Below, piece after piece: positions 19,185-29,131 of a stretch of 64,000 bases of DNA (positions are counted from its first letter, which is position 1; the number at the start of each line of letters is the position of its first letter). The stretch lies in the NCBI GenBank assembly GCA_019695185.1, contig JAIBAN010000001.1:186001-250000 (forward strand), given 5' to 3'. The stretch is from Blastocatellia bacterium (lineage in GTDB: Bacteria; Acidobacteriota; Blastocatellia; Chloracidobacteriales; Chloracidobacteriaceae). The notes beneath the pieces were generated by a model. The model saw only the letters and a program-made list of their open reading frames with translations. It was not told the origin of the DNA and ran no database searches. Made by a program: the position numbers and the translations under genes.

Positions 19185-20921
19185 TTAATTCCCGTCACAT
19201 GCAACCCGGAAACTTAAATTATCCTGTGTGAAATCCGGTGTTTGAAACGAACGAAACGTGTTCGGATCCACTTTTTTATGGTCGGGGTCTTCCCGCTCAC
19301 CCCGGAAAATTTTGGCTTTGGCCAGATCGGGACGATCCGCCGGAATTTGCCACGAGGCACCTGGATAAGGCTTCAGGGGAGAGCCGGTCCATTCCAGGTT
19401 CTTGTCCAGCACTTCGGCCAAGCCAAAATGGGTGGCATCCCGTGCAATCATTTCCCACTCCGGTTCAGTCAGCAACCTGAACGCCCTGCCGGTTTCACGC
19501 GCCAGCCACTGGCAGTAATCATTGGCGTCATCCCAACTGACATTGGTCACGGGCTTGTCCATGATTTCACCTGGCGGTGTCACGCCGCGCCAATGAACTG
19601 GCGCACGATGATTGGTCCGTTTGACAAATTCAGCATATTGGCGATTGGTGACAAGAAATTTGGCTGCCTGAAAGGCTTTGCATTCAACCTGATGCTCAGG
19701 TTTGCTGGTCGTGTCACCTTTATTGTCGCCCATCTGAAATTTCCCGCTGGATAAGGTAATAGTTTGCGGGATGAGGGTCGCATCCAATTTGGTGTTGGCG
19801 GCATTGGACGGTGGAGTAAACAATTCCCGAAATTGGGGAACAAACGCCCACAACCCGCCCAACCCACCGGCCAGCACCACCACCACGCCCAAAAAGGCAA
19901 TTCCGGCCCGGCTTTTAGCCGGGGCATCCGGAACCCGAACCGGCAGATTGGGGTCGGTGGCGGTCATGGTCCGATTGGCTAGGGTTTGGCGATTGGCCAC
20001 GTTTGAAGCTTCGAGGATTTTGGTGCGCTTGGAAAGCTCTGATTCAACCAGGGCATCCTGTTCCATGTTTTCCAGGTCGCGCCGCAGGTCGAGAGCTGTT
20101 TGGTACCGTTCGTCGGGCTCTTTGGAAATCGCCTTGAAAATAATGTCGCTCAGGCGGGGCGTGGTGTCTGGTCGGAGTTCCGACACCGCTTTGACTTTTG
20201 ACATCAGGACCAGGGGTAAAATGCCGGTCAGCATTTCGTACATCATGAGGCCGATGGCAAAAATGTCTGCCCGCGCATCCACTTTGGTGCCAAACATCTG
20301 CTCCGGAGCCATGTATTTGGGGGTCCCAGGCATTCCGGCTCCGGTCAATGACTCTCCTTCATTGTTTTCACCAGGACGTTCCAGGAGTTTGGCGATGCCG
20401 AAATCAAGCACCCGTGCCATGACCTCCCCATCAGGGAGCTTTTGAACCATGACGTTTTCAGGCTTCAAGTCACGATGGACAATGCTTTGGGTATGAGCGG
20501 CATGGAGGCCGGCACAGATTTGCCGGGTGATTTGCAGGACATGCTTTTCAGGCAGCTTCGAGGTTTCTTTCATCATCTGCCGCAGGGTTGTGCCCTCGAT
20601 GAATTCCATCACGATGTAGGGCATTTCCTCCGGCGGCAAAAACCCGAAGTCGGTTACCATGACGACGTTCGGGTGATTGATTTTGACCAGCACCTCCACT
20701 TCGCGTTTGAACCGAACAATCTGGCTGTTGGCTGTGGATTCGACACTTCCGCTGGTCGCGGTGCGCTCAAAGTGCATGATTTTGAGCGCAAAAACCTTGT
20801 TGAGCTGGAGGTGGGTGGCCTTATACACCTTTCCCATTCCACCTTTTCCAATCAACGAGTCAATGCGATATTTACCGTCAATTACGGTTCCAATTAAATC
20901 GGCTGTTGGCGTCTCATTCAT
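19185..20921 (-). CDS. Ser/Thr protein kinase with membrane segment and external FGE-sulfatase-like domain
   Basis: At 578 residues it has a cytoplasmic kinase at ~18-285 (GKGGMGKVY, FALKIM lysine, HRDLKPENV, DFGIAKL, YMAPEQ), a juxtamembrane linker, one membrane segment near 337-362 (FLGVVVVLAGGLGGLWAF), and an extracytoplasmic domain from ~390 to the end. That domain has the formylglycine-generating-enzyme fold signature: FQMGDN, VTNVSWDDANDYCQWLA and LLTEPEWEMIARD. Such domains on bacterial kinases (Pkn1-like) are usually regarded as ligand-binding or degenerate; catalysis is not shown here. The layout is that of a receptor kinase. It is the first gene of the minus-strand block, so its promoter should lie in 20922-21374. 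Confidence 0.92.
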   Translation of the reverse strand: MNETPTADLIGTVIDGKYRIDSLIGKGGMGKVYKATHLQLNKVFALKIMHFERTATSGSVESTANSQIVRFKREVEVLVKINHPNVVMVTDFGFLPPEEMPYIVMEFIEGTTLRQMMKETSKLPEKHVLQITRQICAGLHAAHTQSIVHRDLKPENVMVQKLPDGEVMARVLDFGIAKLLERPGENNEGESLTGAGMPGTPKYMAPEQMFGTKVDARADIFAIGLMMYEMLTGILPLVLMSKVKAVSELRPDTTPRLSDIIFKAISKEPDERYQTALDLRRDLENMEQDALVESELSKRTKILEASNVANRQTLANRTMTATDPNLPVRVPDAPAKSRAGIAFLGVVVVLAGGLGGLWAFVPQFRELFTPPSNAANTKLDATLIPQTITLSSGKFQMGDNKGDTTSKPEHQVECKAFQAAKFLVTNRQYAEFVKRTNHRAPVHWRGVTPPGEIMDKPVTNVSWDDANDYCQWLARETGRAFRLLTEPEWEMIARDATHFGLAEVLDKNLEWTGSPLKPYPGASWQIPADRPDLAKAKIFRGEREDPDHKKVDPNTFRSFQTPDFTQDNLSFRVACDGN

Positions 20922-21374
20922 TCAGGTCACCGCGTTGGTCGGGTTGCGTATGTGCTGGCTGTTACGGGCTGGAACCGACTCAACCCCACCTTTCGAAATT
21001 GTGCCCTCACTCATTCGAAAAAGCTTTGTGCGACAGTTTCCTGACAGGGAGCTTCATTTGTTGTCACAAGACCACCGCTGACGGTTTTCAGTCAAATGAA
21101 CGTTCCACCGGATAAAAAAGACATGATAGCGTGAAAAGTGCTGGTTCGGGTACCAACTGAAAGCGGATTGAAAAGTCTTGTCAAAAGTGGCACACCGGTC
21201 AAGAAACTGCCAAGCGACTCTAGCGCATACCGTTGACACTTTTCAACAAGTGAGTTTGGCCGCAGGGTGTTTTTCCATCCCGAACCGGGTGGATTTACAA
21301 AAATTTCGAAGCCTGATACCAGTACCGACTGGTTCTTCGGGAAGGTGGCTGAACCTTTTTGTGCAGAGAAATTT
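20922..21374. other. Intergenic region between divergent genes
   Basis: This 453-bp stretch separates the kinase gene (minus) from the TPR gene (plus) and should carry both promoters. I see no gene and no heptad repeat here. A TTGACA at 21233 lies inside a small dyad GTTGA-N6-TCAAC at 21232-21247, but there is no clear -10 box at the right distance, so I do not call a promoter. Confidence 0.5.
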
Positions 21375-22064
21375 ATGGCAAATTCACACCCATTGTTGCA
21401 AGCCTGTGACGAAGCTTATGCCCGGCGGGGAACTCCTGGCCAGATTACGGACATGTTGGCGCAGCTTGCCTCTCTGGCAGAGCCGGACCTGGGTTTTGAC
21501 CGTTGCTGGCGGCAGGCGCAGGGAGCTTTTTTTCTTGGTTCTGTCGCAACCAGCCGGGAGTCTCGGTCCGAGTGGTATGAGCAGGGTGTGCTGTGGGCGG
21601 TTCAGGCTGTCCAACTCGCCCCCGAACGGGTGGAAGGGCATCTGTGGCAGGGCATCAATCTGGCTTTGCTGGCCGAATCCATCCAGTCCCGGTGGAAGGC
21701 CCCGTTTCTGATCTGGAAAGCCAGATGGAAACTCCTACGGGCGGCGGATTGCGACCCGACGTTTCACGGAGCGGCGGCGTTTCGGGTTTTGGGACGCATC
21801 GCCCACAAGGCACCATTCTGGTTGGGTGGCGGCTTGCGCCAGAGCCGGGCGTATTTTGAAAGGGCGCTCCGGCTTGCACCGGATAACCCTGTGACCCTGC
21901 TTTATTTGGCTGAACTGTTGTGCGACCTCCCTCAGGCCGGTATTGATGAAGCCCGGCCGATTTTGGAGCGCCTGGCGGATTTGCCGGCTGCGCCAGGGTG
22001 GGAATATGAGCTTGAACGCGACCGGCAACAGGCGCGGAACGCTCTTTTGGAGCGGCGCTTTTAG
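21375..22064 (+). CDS. TPR protein, TatT-like
   Basis: The frame opens at 21267 but the ATG at 21375 (229 residues, MANSHPLLQ) is preferred: it has AGAGAA about 7 bases upstream and the 36 extra residues look unstructured. The body is all helical. The segment GRIAHKAPFWLGGGLRQS followed by FERALRLAPDNPVTLLYLAE resembles TRAP-transporter T-component (TatT) and related TPR proteins. No signal peptide or lipobox is visible, unlike true periplasmic TatT lipoproteins. Function is unknown. It is followed 157 bp later by the TonB-dependent receptor on the same strand. Confidence 0.75.
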   Translation: MANSHPLLQACDEAYARRGTPGQITDMLAQLASLAEPDLGFDRCWRQAQGAFFLGSVATSRESRSEWYEQGVLWAVQAVQLAPERVEGHLWQGINLALLAESIQSRWKAPFLIWKARWKLLRAADCDPTFHGAAAFRVLGRIAHKAPFWLGGGLRQSRAYFERALRLAPDNPVTLLYLAELLCDLPQAGIDEARPILERLADLPAAPGWEYELERDRQQARNALLERRF

Positions 22065-22221
22065 GCAATCCCGTTTTTCAGCACCAGCCCGGAAATCGTT
22101 TGGAAACAAAACCGGCGGTTGTGTTTTATGGCCACTTGGCAGTATTTTTAACGCCCTGCAAAACAAAAAAAGATTCACAACCGGCACAGTACGACCCACA
22201 TTCCACTACTTGGGAGGCACC

Positions 22222-25200
22222 ATGCCTGAGCTTTGTCGTCTGTTGAAGAAACAACCCCATGTTTGTCTTTGCAGCACTGTTTTTTGGCTGCTGCTCAGTT
22301 TTTTCTGCGGGATTTCCGGTGCGGAACCCGGCTGGTCCCAAACAACTTCGGGCACATTGATTGGAACGGTGATTGACCCCGATGGAAAACCCCTGGCGGA
22401 TTCGATTGTGACGGTGGTCAATGTGGACAACGGAACCACCCGCGCAACCCGGACGAAAGTGGATGGTTCCTACCGAATGCCGTTTCTGGAACCGGGGCGC
22501 TATATTGTCAAAGCCGAACGGGGGGGCTATCAGCCCAACCAAAGCGAAGAGGTCCGGATTCCGCTCAATGTTGTGACCCCACTCACGGTGCCGCCGATTC
22601 GGTTGTTTCCAGTGGGAGTGACCCCAACGGCGAACACTCCGCCGACCGAAGCCAGCAGTGTCAACCCGACCGATGCCACCATTCGCGGCAATATTGATTC
22701 GCAAACGTTGCTGGCTTTGCCCATTGGTGGTATCCGCACTTTTGATGCGATGGCGTTTTTGTTCCCCGGTGTGACACCGCCGCCGGCGACCTACGGAGCC
22801 AGCGGACCGGGACTGGGGCCGGGGGTGGGAACGTCGGGCCAGTTTTCCGTCAACGGCCAGCGGGGCCGGGCCAACAATTTCACTGTGGATGGTTCGGACA
22901 ACAACGACCAGGATGTCGGTGTGCGGCGGCAGGGCTTTGTGGCACTGGTTTCCCAATCCATTGAAAGCATCAACGAATTTCAGATTTCAACCCTGCTGGC
23001 TGATGCAGAGGCTGGACGCAACTTTGGCGGACAGGTCAACGTCGTTTCGCGCTCAGGCGGGAACGGCATTCACGGCAGCATCCATAACTTTTTCACGACG
23101 GATGGACTCCAGGCCCGGAATTTCTTTGATCTGACGGGCGGACCGGCGGGCGACAAGGACAAAAACCGGCGTAATCAATTTGGCATCACGGTTGGGGCAC
23201 CGCTCGTCAAGGACCGGACCCATGTCTTTTTCTCGTTCGAGCGACAGGACCTGCAACGGAACCAGGAAAACCATTTTTCCGTGCCACGGGCGGCAGAACG
23301 GATCTCAACGCTCTTTTCGACCCAATTGGCACGCGACCTGTTTGACTTGTTTCCGCTGCCCAATCATCCCGGCGGACCCTATGGGGCCAATACCTTTACC
23401 CGGATTCTGCCGGCTGACGCCCACGGCACGCTCTTTTCCGGACGCCTTTCACACCAGATGAGACTGCTGGGCAAAGACCATGCCTTCACCGGGCGCTATA
23501 ACCTGACCGACGACGAAACCATCATCCCGGCGGTCGGGGGCGGGCTGAATGCCTCCATCAATTCCCGTACCCGGACCCAAAACATTTCACTCTATCTCGA
23601 CACTACGCTGACTGCTTCTTCCTTTAATCAGGTGCGGGTTTCCTATGGCCGGACCACGCTTGGATTTGACGAACAGCCGGGCAGTCCCTATGTCTTTCAG
23701 TCGCGGCCCATCCGGGATGTCAACGGTGACGGAGTGGCGGATGGTTTGACCGGCCCGCTCGGACAGTTGACCGTTTCGCCGTTCAGCCCGATTGGCGTGG
23801 ATGTCTATACTTTTCCGCAAGGCCGGACGAACAACACCTTTCAGTATGCCGACACCTTTGTAACCACCATCGGCAAGCACGCCATCAAATTCGGAGCGGA
23901 TATTCGCCGGCTGCAATTCAACAGTTTTCTGGACCGGAACTATCGGGCTCAAGCGACCTTTACACCCGGATTTGTAGTGTCAGTCGGCACCTCCCGGATT
24001 GGCACCGGAGCCGAGTTTGTCAATTTCGGGGTTCCGTCCAATATCTTCCAGTCTTTTGCCGTCACGCCTGATTCGACCCTGGGCTTACGGCAGGCCGAAC
24101 TGGATTTCTTTTTTACCGACAGTTGGCGGATTCATCCACGCCTGACCTTGAGCTATGGGGTGCGCTACGAATACAACACGGTTCCCAAGGAAGTAAATGG
24201 ACGCATTGAGCGTACTTTCGGGCTGAAAATCGGCGATTTGCCGCCGGGCGACCCCAGCCTGAGCAGTTTTTCCAAAATTTTTGAAGACTCCTTAAATGCC
24301 TACACGAACTATGTCAGCGGTCGAAAAAGCATTTTTGACCGTGACGGCAACAATTTTGCCCCTCGTGTCGGTGTCGCCTGGAGTCCGTTTGCCAAACGGC
24401 AGTTTGTCATTCGGGGTGGCTATGGGCTTGCTTACGACCCGTTGCTGGGCAGCCTGACCAGCCAGTCGCGCAATGTGTTTCCGGCCTTTATTCCGGTAAA
24501 CTTCGGGGCCTCGACGATTTTGCTGGGCGGCGTAACCAGCGGGCGGTTTATTAACCCGGCGTTCCTCTTTGTCGGTAGCAGTCAAACACCGGTGGTCCGG
24601 CCCGGAACGGTCAACACGATTGGATTACCATCAAATCTGTTTGTGCCGGGCATCGGGAGCCTCTTCAGTTTGCAGGCAGCCAATCCAGGGCTGGCTTTTA
24701 CGCTGCCGGTCAAGGATTTACGCACGCCCTACACGCATCAGTTTGGCGCTCAGGTTGAATCCACGATTGGCAAAAACTATGTGGTTAGTGTTGGTTATGT
24801 GGGTTCGCGCAGTCGCAGCCTGATTCGGTTCCGGTCCCCTAATCTGGGGCCGAATTCGATTTACCAGGCTTTGGTGATTCCGGGGCAGGCTCCGGTGGTG
24901 GTGGCTCCCAAAATCAAGCGGGCCATCCCGCAACTGGGTGCCTTCACGACTTTTGATAATTCGGCTGCCGGTGAATATGACTCGTTGCAGGTGCGGATGG
25001 ACCGGCAATACTCCCGTGGTTTCAAACTGGGCATGGCTTATACGTTTAGCCGGGCGGATGACGATGTGTCCGACCTGTTTGACCTGACCGGGGCCTTTGC
25101 TTTTGTGCAGGATGAACAGAATCCGGCGGCTGACCGGGGACCGGCAAATTTTGACGTGCGGCACCGGTTTGTCACCCATTTTGTCTATGACCTGCCGCTT

Positions 25201-25683
25201 TGGCAAAAACACAAACTGCTGGGAGGCTGGCAGGTGGCCGGAATCGTGACGTTGCAGACCGGACAACCCTACACGGTTAACACCCAGCTTGATGTCAATC
25301 TGGACGGACTGCTCACCGACCGCCTGAACACCACCCAGGGGTTGGTGTTTTCTGACAGTGGCCGCACCCGGATTGCCCTGGCACCCGGAACCACGATTGA
25401 TTCCCTGCGGGCTCCCTTTAATGTGGATAGCCCAACCAGCGGAGCCGTCGGGCGAAACTCCTTTCGGGCGGCCGGAATTGCCAATCTGGATGTTGTGGTG
25501 ACCAAGAACTTTTCCTTTGGCGAACGACAGAAACTCATCTTCCGGGCTGAGTGTTATAACCTGTTTAACCGCACCCATTTTGGCGTTCCGGTGCGGATTC
25601 TGGAATCGCCTGCCTTTGGCCAGGCCGTGAACACAGCGCTCCCCGCCCGATTGGTGCAACTGGCGGTGAAGTATCAATTTTAA
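22222..25683 (+). CDS. TonB-dependent receptor, Oar-like, with N-terminal carboxypeptidase-regulatory domain
   Basis: The long frame begins at 21943 within the previous gene, but the ATG at 22222 has GGAGG four bases upstream and is followed by a signal peptide (hydrophobic TVFWLLLSFFCGISG), giving 1153 residues. After the signal comes a carboxypeptidase-regulatory-like beta sandwich (GTLIGTVIDPDGKPLADS to about residue 115). Next is a plug-like region with FSVNGQRGRANNFTVDGSDN and NVVSRSGGNGIHGSIHNFF, then a long outer-membrane barrel that ends in an aromatic residue (VKYQF). This architecture is characteristic of the many large receptors in Acidobacteriota and of myxobacterial Oar. The ligand is unknown. 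The next gene starts 2 bp after the stop, so the receptor and the CHAT protein are almost certainly co-transcribed. Confidence 0.92.
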   Translation: MPELCRLLKKQPHVCLCSTVFWLLLSFFCGISGAEPGWSQTTSGTLIGTVIDPDGKPLADSIVTVVNVDNGTTRATRTKVDGSYRMPFLEPGRYIVKAERGGYQPNQSEEVRIPLNVVTPLTVPPIRLFPVGVTPTANTPPTEASSVNPTDATIRGNIDSQTLLALPIGGIRTFDAMAFLFPGVTPPPATYGASGPGLGPGVGTSGQFSVNGQRGRANNFTVDGSDNNDQDVGVRRQGFVALVSQSIESINEFQISTLLADAEAGRNFGGQVNVVSRSGGNGIHGSIHNFFTTDGLQARNFFDLTGGPAGDKDKNRRNQFGITVGAPLVKDRTHVFFSFERQDLQRNQENHFSVPRAAERISTLFSTQLARDLFDLFPLPNHPGGPYGANTFTRILPADAHGTLFSGRLSHQMRLLGKDHAFTGRYNLTDDETIIPAVGGGLNASINSRTRTQNISLYLDTTLTASSFNQVRVSYGRTTLGFDEQPGSPYVFQSRPIRDVNGDGVADGLTGPLGQLTVSPFSPIGVDVYTFPQGRTNNTFQYADTFVTTIGKHAIKFGADIRRLQFNSFLDRNYRAQATFTPGFVVSVGTSRIGTGAEFVNFGVPSNIFQSFAVTPDSTLGLRQAELDFFFTDSWRIHPRLTLSYGVRYEYNTVPKEVNGRIERTFGLKIGDLPPGDPSLSSFSKIFEDSLNAYTNYVSGRKSIFDRDGNNFAPRVGVAWSPFAKRQFVIRGGYGLAYDPLLGSLTSQSRNVFPAFIPVNFGASTILLGGVTSGRFINPAFLFVGSSQTPVVRPGTVNTIGLPSNLFVPGIGSLFSLQAANPGLAFTLPVKDLRTPYTHQFGAQVESTIGKNYVVSVGYVGSRSRSLIRFRSPNLGPNSIYQALVIPGQAPVVVAPKIKRAIPQLGAFTTFDNSAAGEYDSLQVRMDRQYSRGFKLGMAYTFSRADDDVSDLFDLTGAFAFVQDEQNPAADRGPANFDVRHRFVTHFVYDLPLWQKHKLLGGWQVAGIVTLQTGQPYTVNTQLDVNLDGLLTDRLNTTQGLVFSDSGRTRIALAPGTTIDSLRAPFNVDSPTSGAVGRNSFRAAGIANLDVVVTKNFSFGERQKLIFRAECYNLFNRTHFGVPVRILESPAFGQAVNTALPARLVQLAVKYQF

Positions 25684-25685
25684 CT

Positions 25686-28600
25686 ATGAACACGATTTTG
25701 GGTTTTTCCTGGGTTCGATTATTGGGGCTGGCTGCCTGCTTGGTTGGGGGGATTTTCTGGTCCCAGCCGGGCAGTCTGGTTCAGGGGCAAACCCCCGCCA
25801 ACGCCCCTCCAATCAATACAAAAAAGCTGCTTCCGGGCCAGAAGTTTGGTCCGCAACGCATTCAAGGAGGGGAACCGCATGTCTTTCAGATAGAGCTTGC
25901 CCCAGGGCAATATTGTGAAGGAGTTGTGGTGCAGGATGGGGTTGACCTGGTGGTCAGGGTTTTTCAACCGGATGGCCATTTACTGAATGAGGTTGACAGC
26001 CCGAATTCCACCGAAGGCCCGGAACCGATTGGTTTTATTGCCCGCATGGAAGGCGTACACAGAATTGAAATTCAGGCGCTTGACCCCAAAGCAGCAGGCG
26101 GAACCTATGAAGTGACGGTGACTGCCCTTCGACCGGCGACTGAGGCTGACCAAGCCCGGTTACAGGCTCTGGGAGCAGGGTTGGCTGCCTTCAATCAAGG
26201 CCAGGCATTGCAGGCTCAGGGAACAAAAGAAGGACTGGTTCAGGCCCGAACCAAATATGAAACCGCCCGCGAGCTTTTTCAGCAGGCAGGGGACCGTTGC
26301 TGGGAAGCGACGACTGTGAAAACAATCGGAGACCTGGGGACTGCCGTGCAGTCGGTGGATGACATCCTTAATCAGTATCAACAGGCCCTGGCCATGTTTG
26401 AATCCATCCAATGCCGGTTTGGAATGGCCAACACGTTCCTGGCCCTCGGAACGGTATACCGAATTCACCGGGGAAGGATGGATTTGGCTGCTCAGGTATA
26501 TGAGCAAGCGAAGGAACTGTTTCACACCCTCAATGATGAGCCCAACGAAATGACGGCACTCAATAACGTCGCGGTGATGGAGCTGTATCAGGAAAAGGCC
26601 ATCCAGGCGTTGCCCCGGCTGGACCTGCTGTTAGGGTATTACCGGCGAGGGGGACCGCCTGCCACTTTGGCACAGACGTTGAACAATCTCGGAGGAGCCT
26701 ATAGCAAACTGGGCGAATATGAACGCGCCCTGGAACTGTATCAGGAAGCTTTGCAACTTCGCCGGAAATTGAATAATGCGGCAGGGCAGGCTGAAACCCT
26801 GCAAAACATGGGGATGGTATATTCACTCTTGTTTGAGCCGCGCCAGGCCCGCACCTTTTTTGAGGAAGCGCTGCCGTTGTGGCAAAAGATTGGCGACCGA
26901 CGAAGTGAGGTGGTCACGCTCACCAGCATTGGTGGAACCTATGGTGCGTTCACACAGCCGGAAAAAGTGCTGGAGTACAGTCAGCGGGCCTTGGCAATGT
27001 ATCGTCAATTGGGCGACCTGAGAGGGGAAGCGAGTATTCTTCGGCGCTTTGCCCTGTTCCACCTTTTTCGGTCGGAATGGTCCGAGGCGTTGAAATTTGC
27101 GGAACAGGCCGTAATTTTAAGCCAAACCCTCAAAGATACAGGCGCAGAAGCTGAGGCCCTCACTCGGAAAGGTTCAGCCTATGTGGGGCTGCACCAATAT
27201 GACCTTGCCCTGACTGTCTTTCGGGATGTATTGACCAAGTATCAACAGATTGACAATCAGCTTGGGACAGCCGCAATCCAAGGGGGATTATCAATAGTCT
27301 CGGCAGAACTCCAGGACTTGAAACAAGCCCGGTTCGAAGTGGAAGAAGCCATCCGGTTTGCTGAAACACGTCGGTCAAAGATGGCATTACAAAACAACCA
27401 GATTTCCTTACAAACAACCTTGCATCCGATTTACCAGAATCAGGTTTATGTGTATGTAAAATCATACCAAGAGGATCCATCCGGGGGGTATGAGGAAAAA
27501 ATTTTCGCAGCCTGTGAGTTGCTGCGGGCACGGGCTTTGAATGAAGCCATTAGCGAGAATCAGGATGTTTGGTTCCAGACCATTGACCCGGAAAGTGCCC
27601 GGCAAATCCGGGAAATCAGGCAGGAAATCAATCAACGGGCCGCTCAGGCATTGAGAGCCAAAGCGGCAGGCGAAAAAGCAACGGTGCAAACCCTGGAATC
27701 TGAAATAGACCGCCTGCAAACCACTCTCAATGGAATGGAAATGCAACTGCGGCGGCGGAACCCACGCTGGTTTGCCTATACCCAGTCGCCTCCGGTTTCA
27801 TTGCAACGGGTCCAATCGGAGTTGTTGGCCCCGGATGCCCTGCTGGTGGAATTTTGTCTGGTTTCAGGCCGGATAGCTGTGATTTCCGTGACCAAACAGG
27901 ATTTTGCCGTCGCGCTCATTGAAATCACTGAAGCTCAACTGGTGCAGGCCGTCCAACGGTTGAATGAGAGCCTCACTGCCCGCAATCAGGTTGTGGCGGG
28001 AGAAACCCTCGTCCAGCAGCAGGCCCGGATTGCAGCGGCTGATGCCCGGTGGATGCAGGAAGCAGCCCAGGTCAGCTCCCTGTTGCTTGGCCCGATTGCC
28101 GGGAAGTTAAAACGCTATCCCAAAGTTTTGATTGTGGCTGATGGCATTTTGCAAAATCTGGCGTTTGGGGTTCTTCCCAATCCCAATACTGCCTCGAATC
28201 AACCCTCACAACCGCTGATTGTGACCCATGAAGTAACCATGCTTCCTTCCGCCACCACGCTGGAGCTACTGCGTTCCGGAATTACCTCCGCCTCTCCCTC
28301 TGAGCAATCCATCGCCATTGTGGCTGACCCGGTGTTTTCTGCTGACGACCAGCGATTGAAAGCACCGGGTTCCCTACAGCCGCCAGTCAACCAAAATCAA
28401 AGCCAGGTGGCAATGCTCAGGCCACGGGATATTGGTTTGGCCCAGGAGGCTGGCGTTACCGAAAAAGAGAATTTACGCATCCGGCGGCTGCCTGGCACCC
28501 GGCAGGAGGCAACCGCAATAGCCCAACTCTTTCCTGCCCGGCAAACCACCTTGTGGCTGGATTTCAACGCCTCGCGTGAAGCCGTCTTGCATCTTGAGCC

Positions 28601-29057
28601 GGGAAAATACCGGTTTTTGCATTTCGCCACGCATGGATTGGTCAATAACACCCATCCGGCCTTGTCCGGATTGATTTTTTCCACGCTGGACCCCAACGGG
28701 AAACCGCAAGAAGCATTTTTGCGGGTTCATGACATTTCCAACTTGAAGCTTCCGGCAGAACTGACGGTACTCAGTGCCTGCCAAACAGCTTTGGGTGCCA
28801 ATATTCAGGGTGAAGGGATTGTCGGGTTGGCACGGGGTTTTATGTGTGCGGGGTCCAAGCGGGTGATTGCCAGTTTGTGGTCGGTCAATGATGCCTCCAC
28901 AGCCAGACTGATGACTGAGTTCTACCGGATCATGGTCAAACAGAAAAAATCCCCGGCGGCGGCACTCCGGTTAGCTCAAATTGCCATGTGGAAACAAAAT
29001 CCCAAACAAAATCCCTATTATTGGGGCGGATTTGTGTTGCAAGGTGAATATCAATAA
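25686..29057 (+). CDS. Secreted TPR-CHAT domain protein (caspase-like peptidase family)
   Basis: The 1123-residue product starts with a signal-type segment (LLGLAACLVGGIFW, then GSLVQGQ). A beta-rich domain of the bacterial pre-peptidase type follows at ~55-145, then a long run of TPR units at ~150-560, a coiled-coil region at ~620-690, and a CHAT domain from ~780 to the end. The CHAT catalytic pair is present: His in LHFATHG near residue 985 and Cys in VLSACQTALG near residue 1031. CHAT domains are caspase/separase-like cysteine peptidases, so an active protease is plausible. The start is 2 bp after the TonB-receptor stop. The signal peptide places it outside the cytoplasm, in contrast to the cytoplasmic CHAT effectors of defence systems. 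Substrate unknown. Confidence 0.92.
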   Translation: MNTILGFSWVRLLGLAACLVGGIFWSQPGSLVQGQTPANAPPINTKKLLPGQKFGPQRIQGGEPHVFQIELAPGQYCEGVVVQDGVDLVVRVFQPDGHLLNEVDSPNSTEGPEPIGFIARMEGVHRIEIQALDPKAAGGTYEVTVTALRPATEADQARLQALGAGLAAFNQGQALQAQGTKEGLVQARTKYETARELFQQAGDRCWEATTVKTIGDLGTAVQSVDDILNQYQQALAMFESIQCRFGMANTFLALGTVYRIHRGRMDLAAQVYEQAKELFHTLNDEPNEMTALNNVAVMELYQEKAIQALPRLDLLLGYYRRGGPPATLAQTLNNLGGAYSKLGEYERALELYQEALQLRRKLNNAAGQAETLQNMGMVYSLLFEPRQARTFFEEALPLWQKIGDRRSEVVTLTSIGGTYGAFTQPEKVLEYSQRALAMYRQLGDLRGEASILRRFALFHLFRSEWSEALKFAEQAVILSQTLKDTGAEAEALTRKGSAYVGLHQYDLALTVFRDVLTKYQQIDNQLGTAAIQGGLSIVSAELQDLKQARFEVEEAIRFAETRRSKMALQNNQISLQTTLHPIYQNQVYVYVKSYQEDPSGGYEEKIFAACELLRARALNEAISENQDVWFQTIDPESARQIREIRQEINQRAAQALRAKAAGEKATVQTLESEIDRLQTTLNGMEMQLRRRNPRWFAYTQSPPVSLQRVQSELLAPDALLVEFCLVSGRIAVISVTKQDFAVALIEITEAQLVQAVQRLNESLTARNQVVAGETLVQQQARIAAADARWMQEAAQVSSLLLGPIAGKLKRYPKVLIVADGILQNLAFGVLPNPNTASNQPSQPLIVTHEVTMLPSATTLELLRSGITSASPSEQSIAIVADPVFSADDQRLKAPGSLQPPVNQNQSQVAMLRPRDIGLAQEAGVTEKENLRIRRLPGTRQEATAIAQLFPARQTTLWLDFNASREAVLHLEPGKYRFLHFATHGLVNNTHPALSGLIFSTLDPNGKPQEAFLRVHDISNLKLPAELTVLSACQTALGANIQGEGIVGLARGFMCAGSKRVIASLWSVNDASTARLMTEFYRIMVKQKKSPAAALRLAQIAMWKQNPKQNPYYWGGFVLQGEYQ

Positions 29058-29131
29058 GAATTTGAACGAGTCGTTTCAAGCAGAATTGCCCAAAGCTGTA
29101 CTCTCTGGCAGGATGGCAAACCAGTCAGGAA

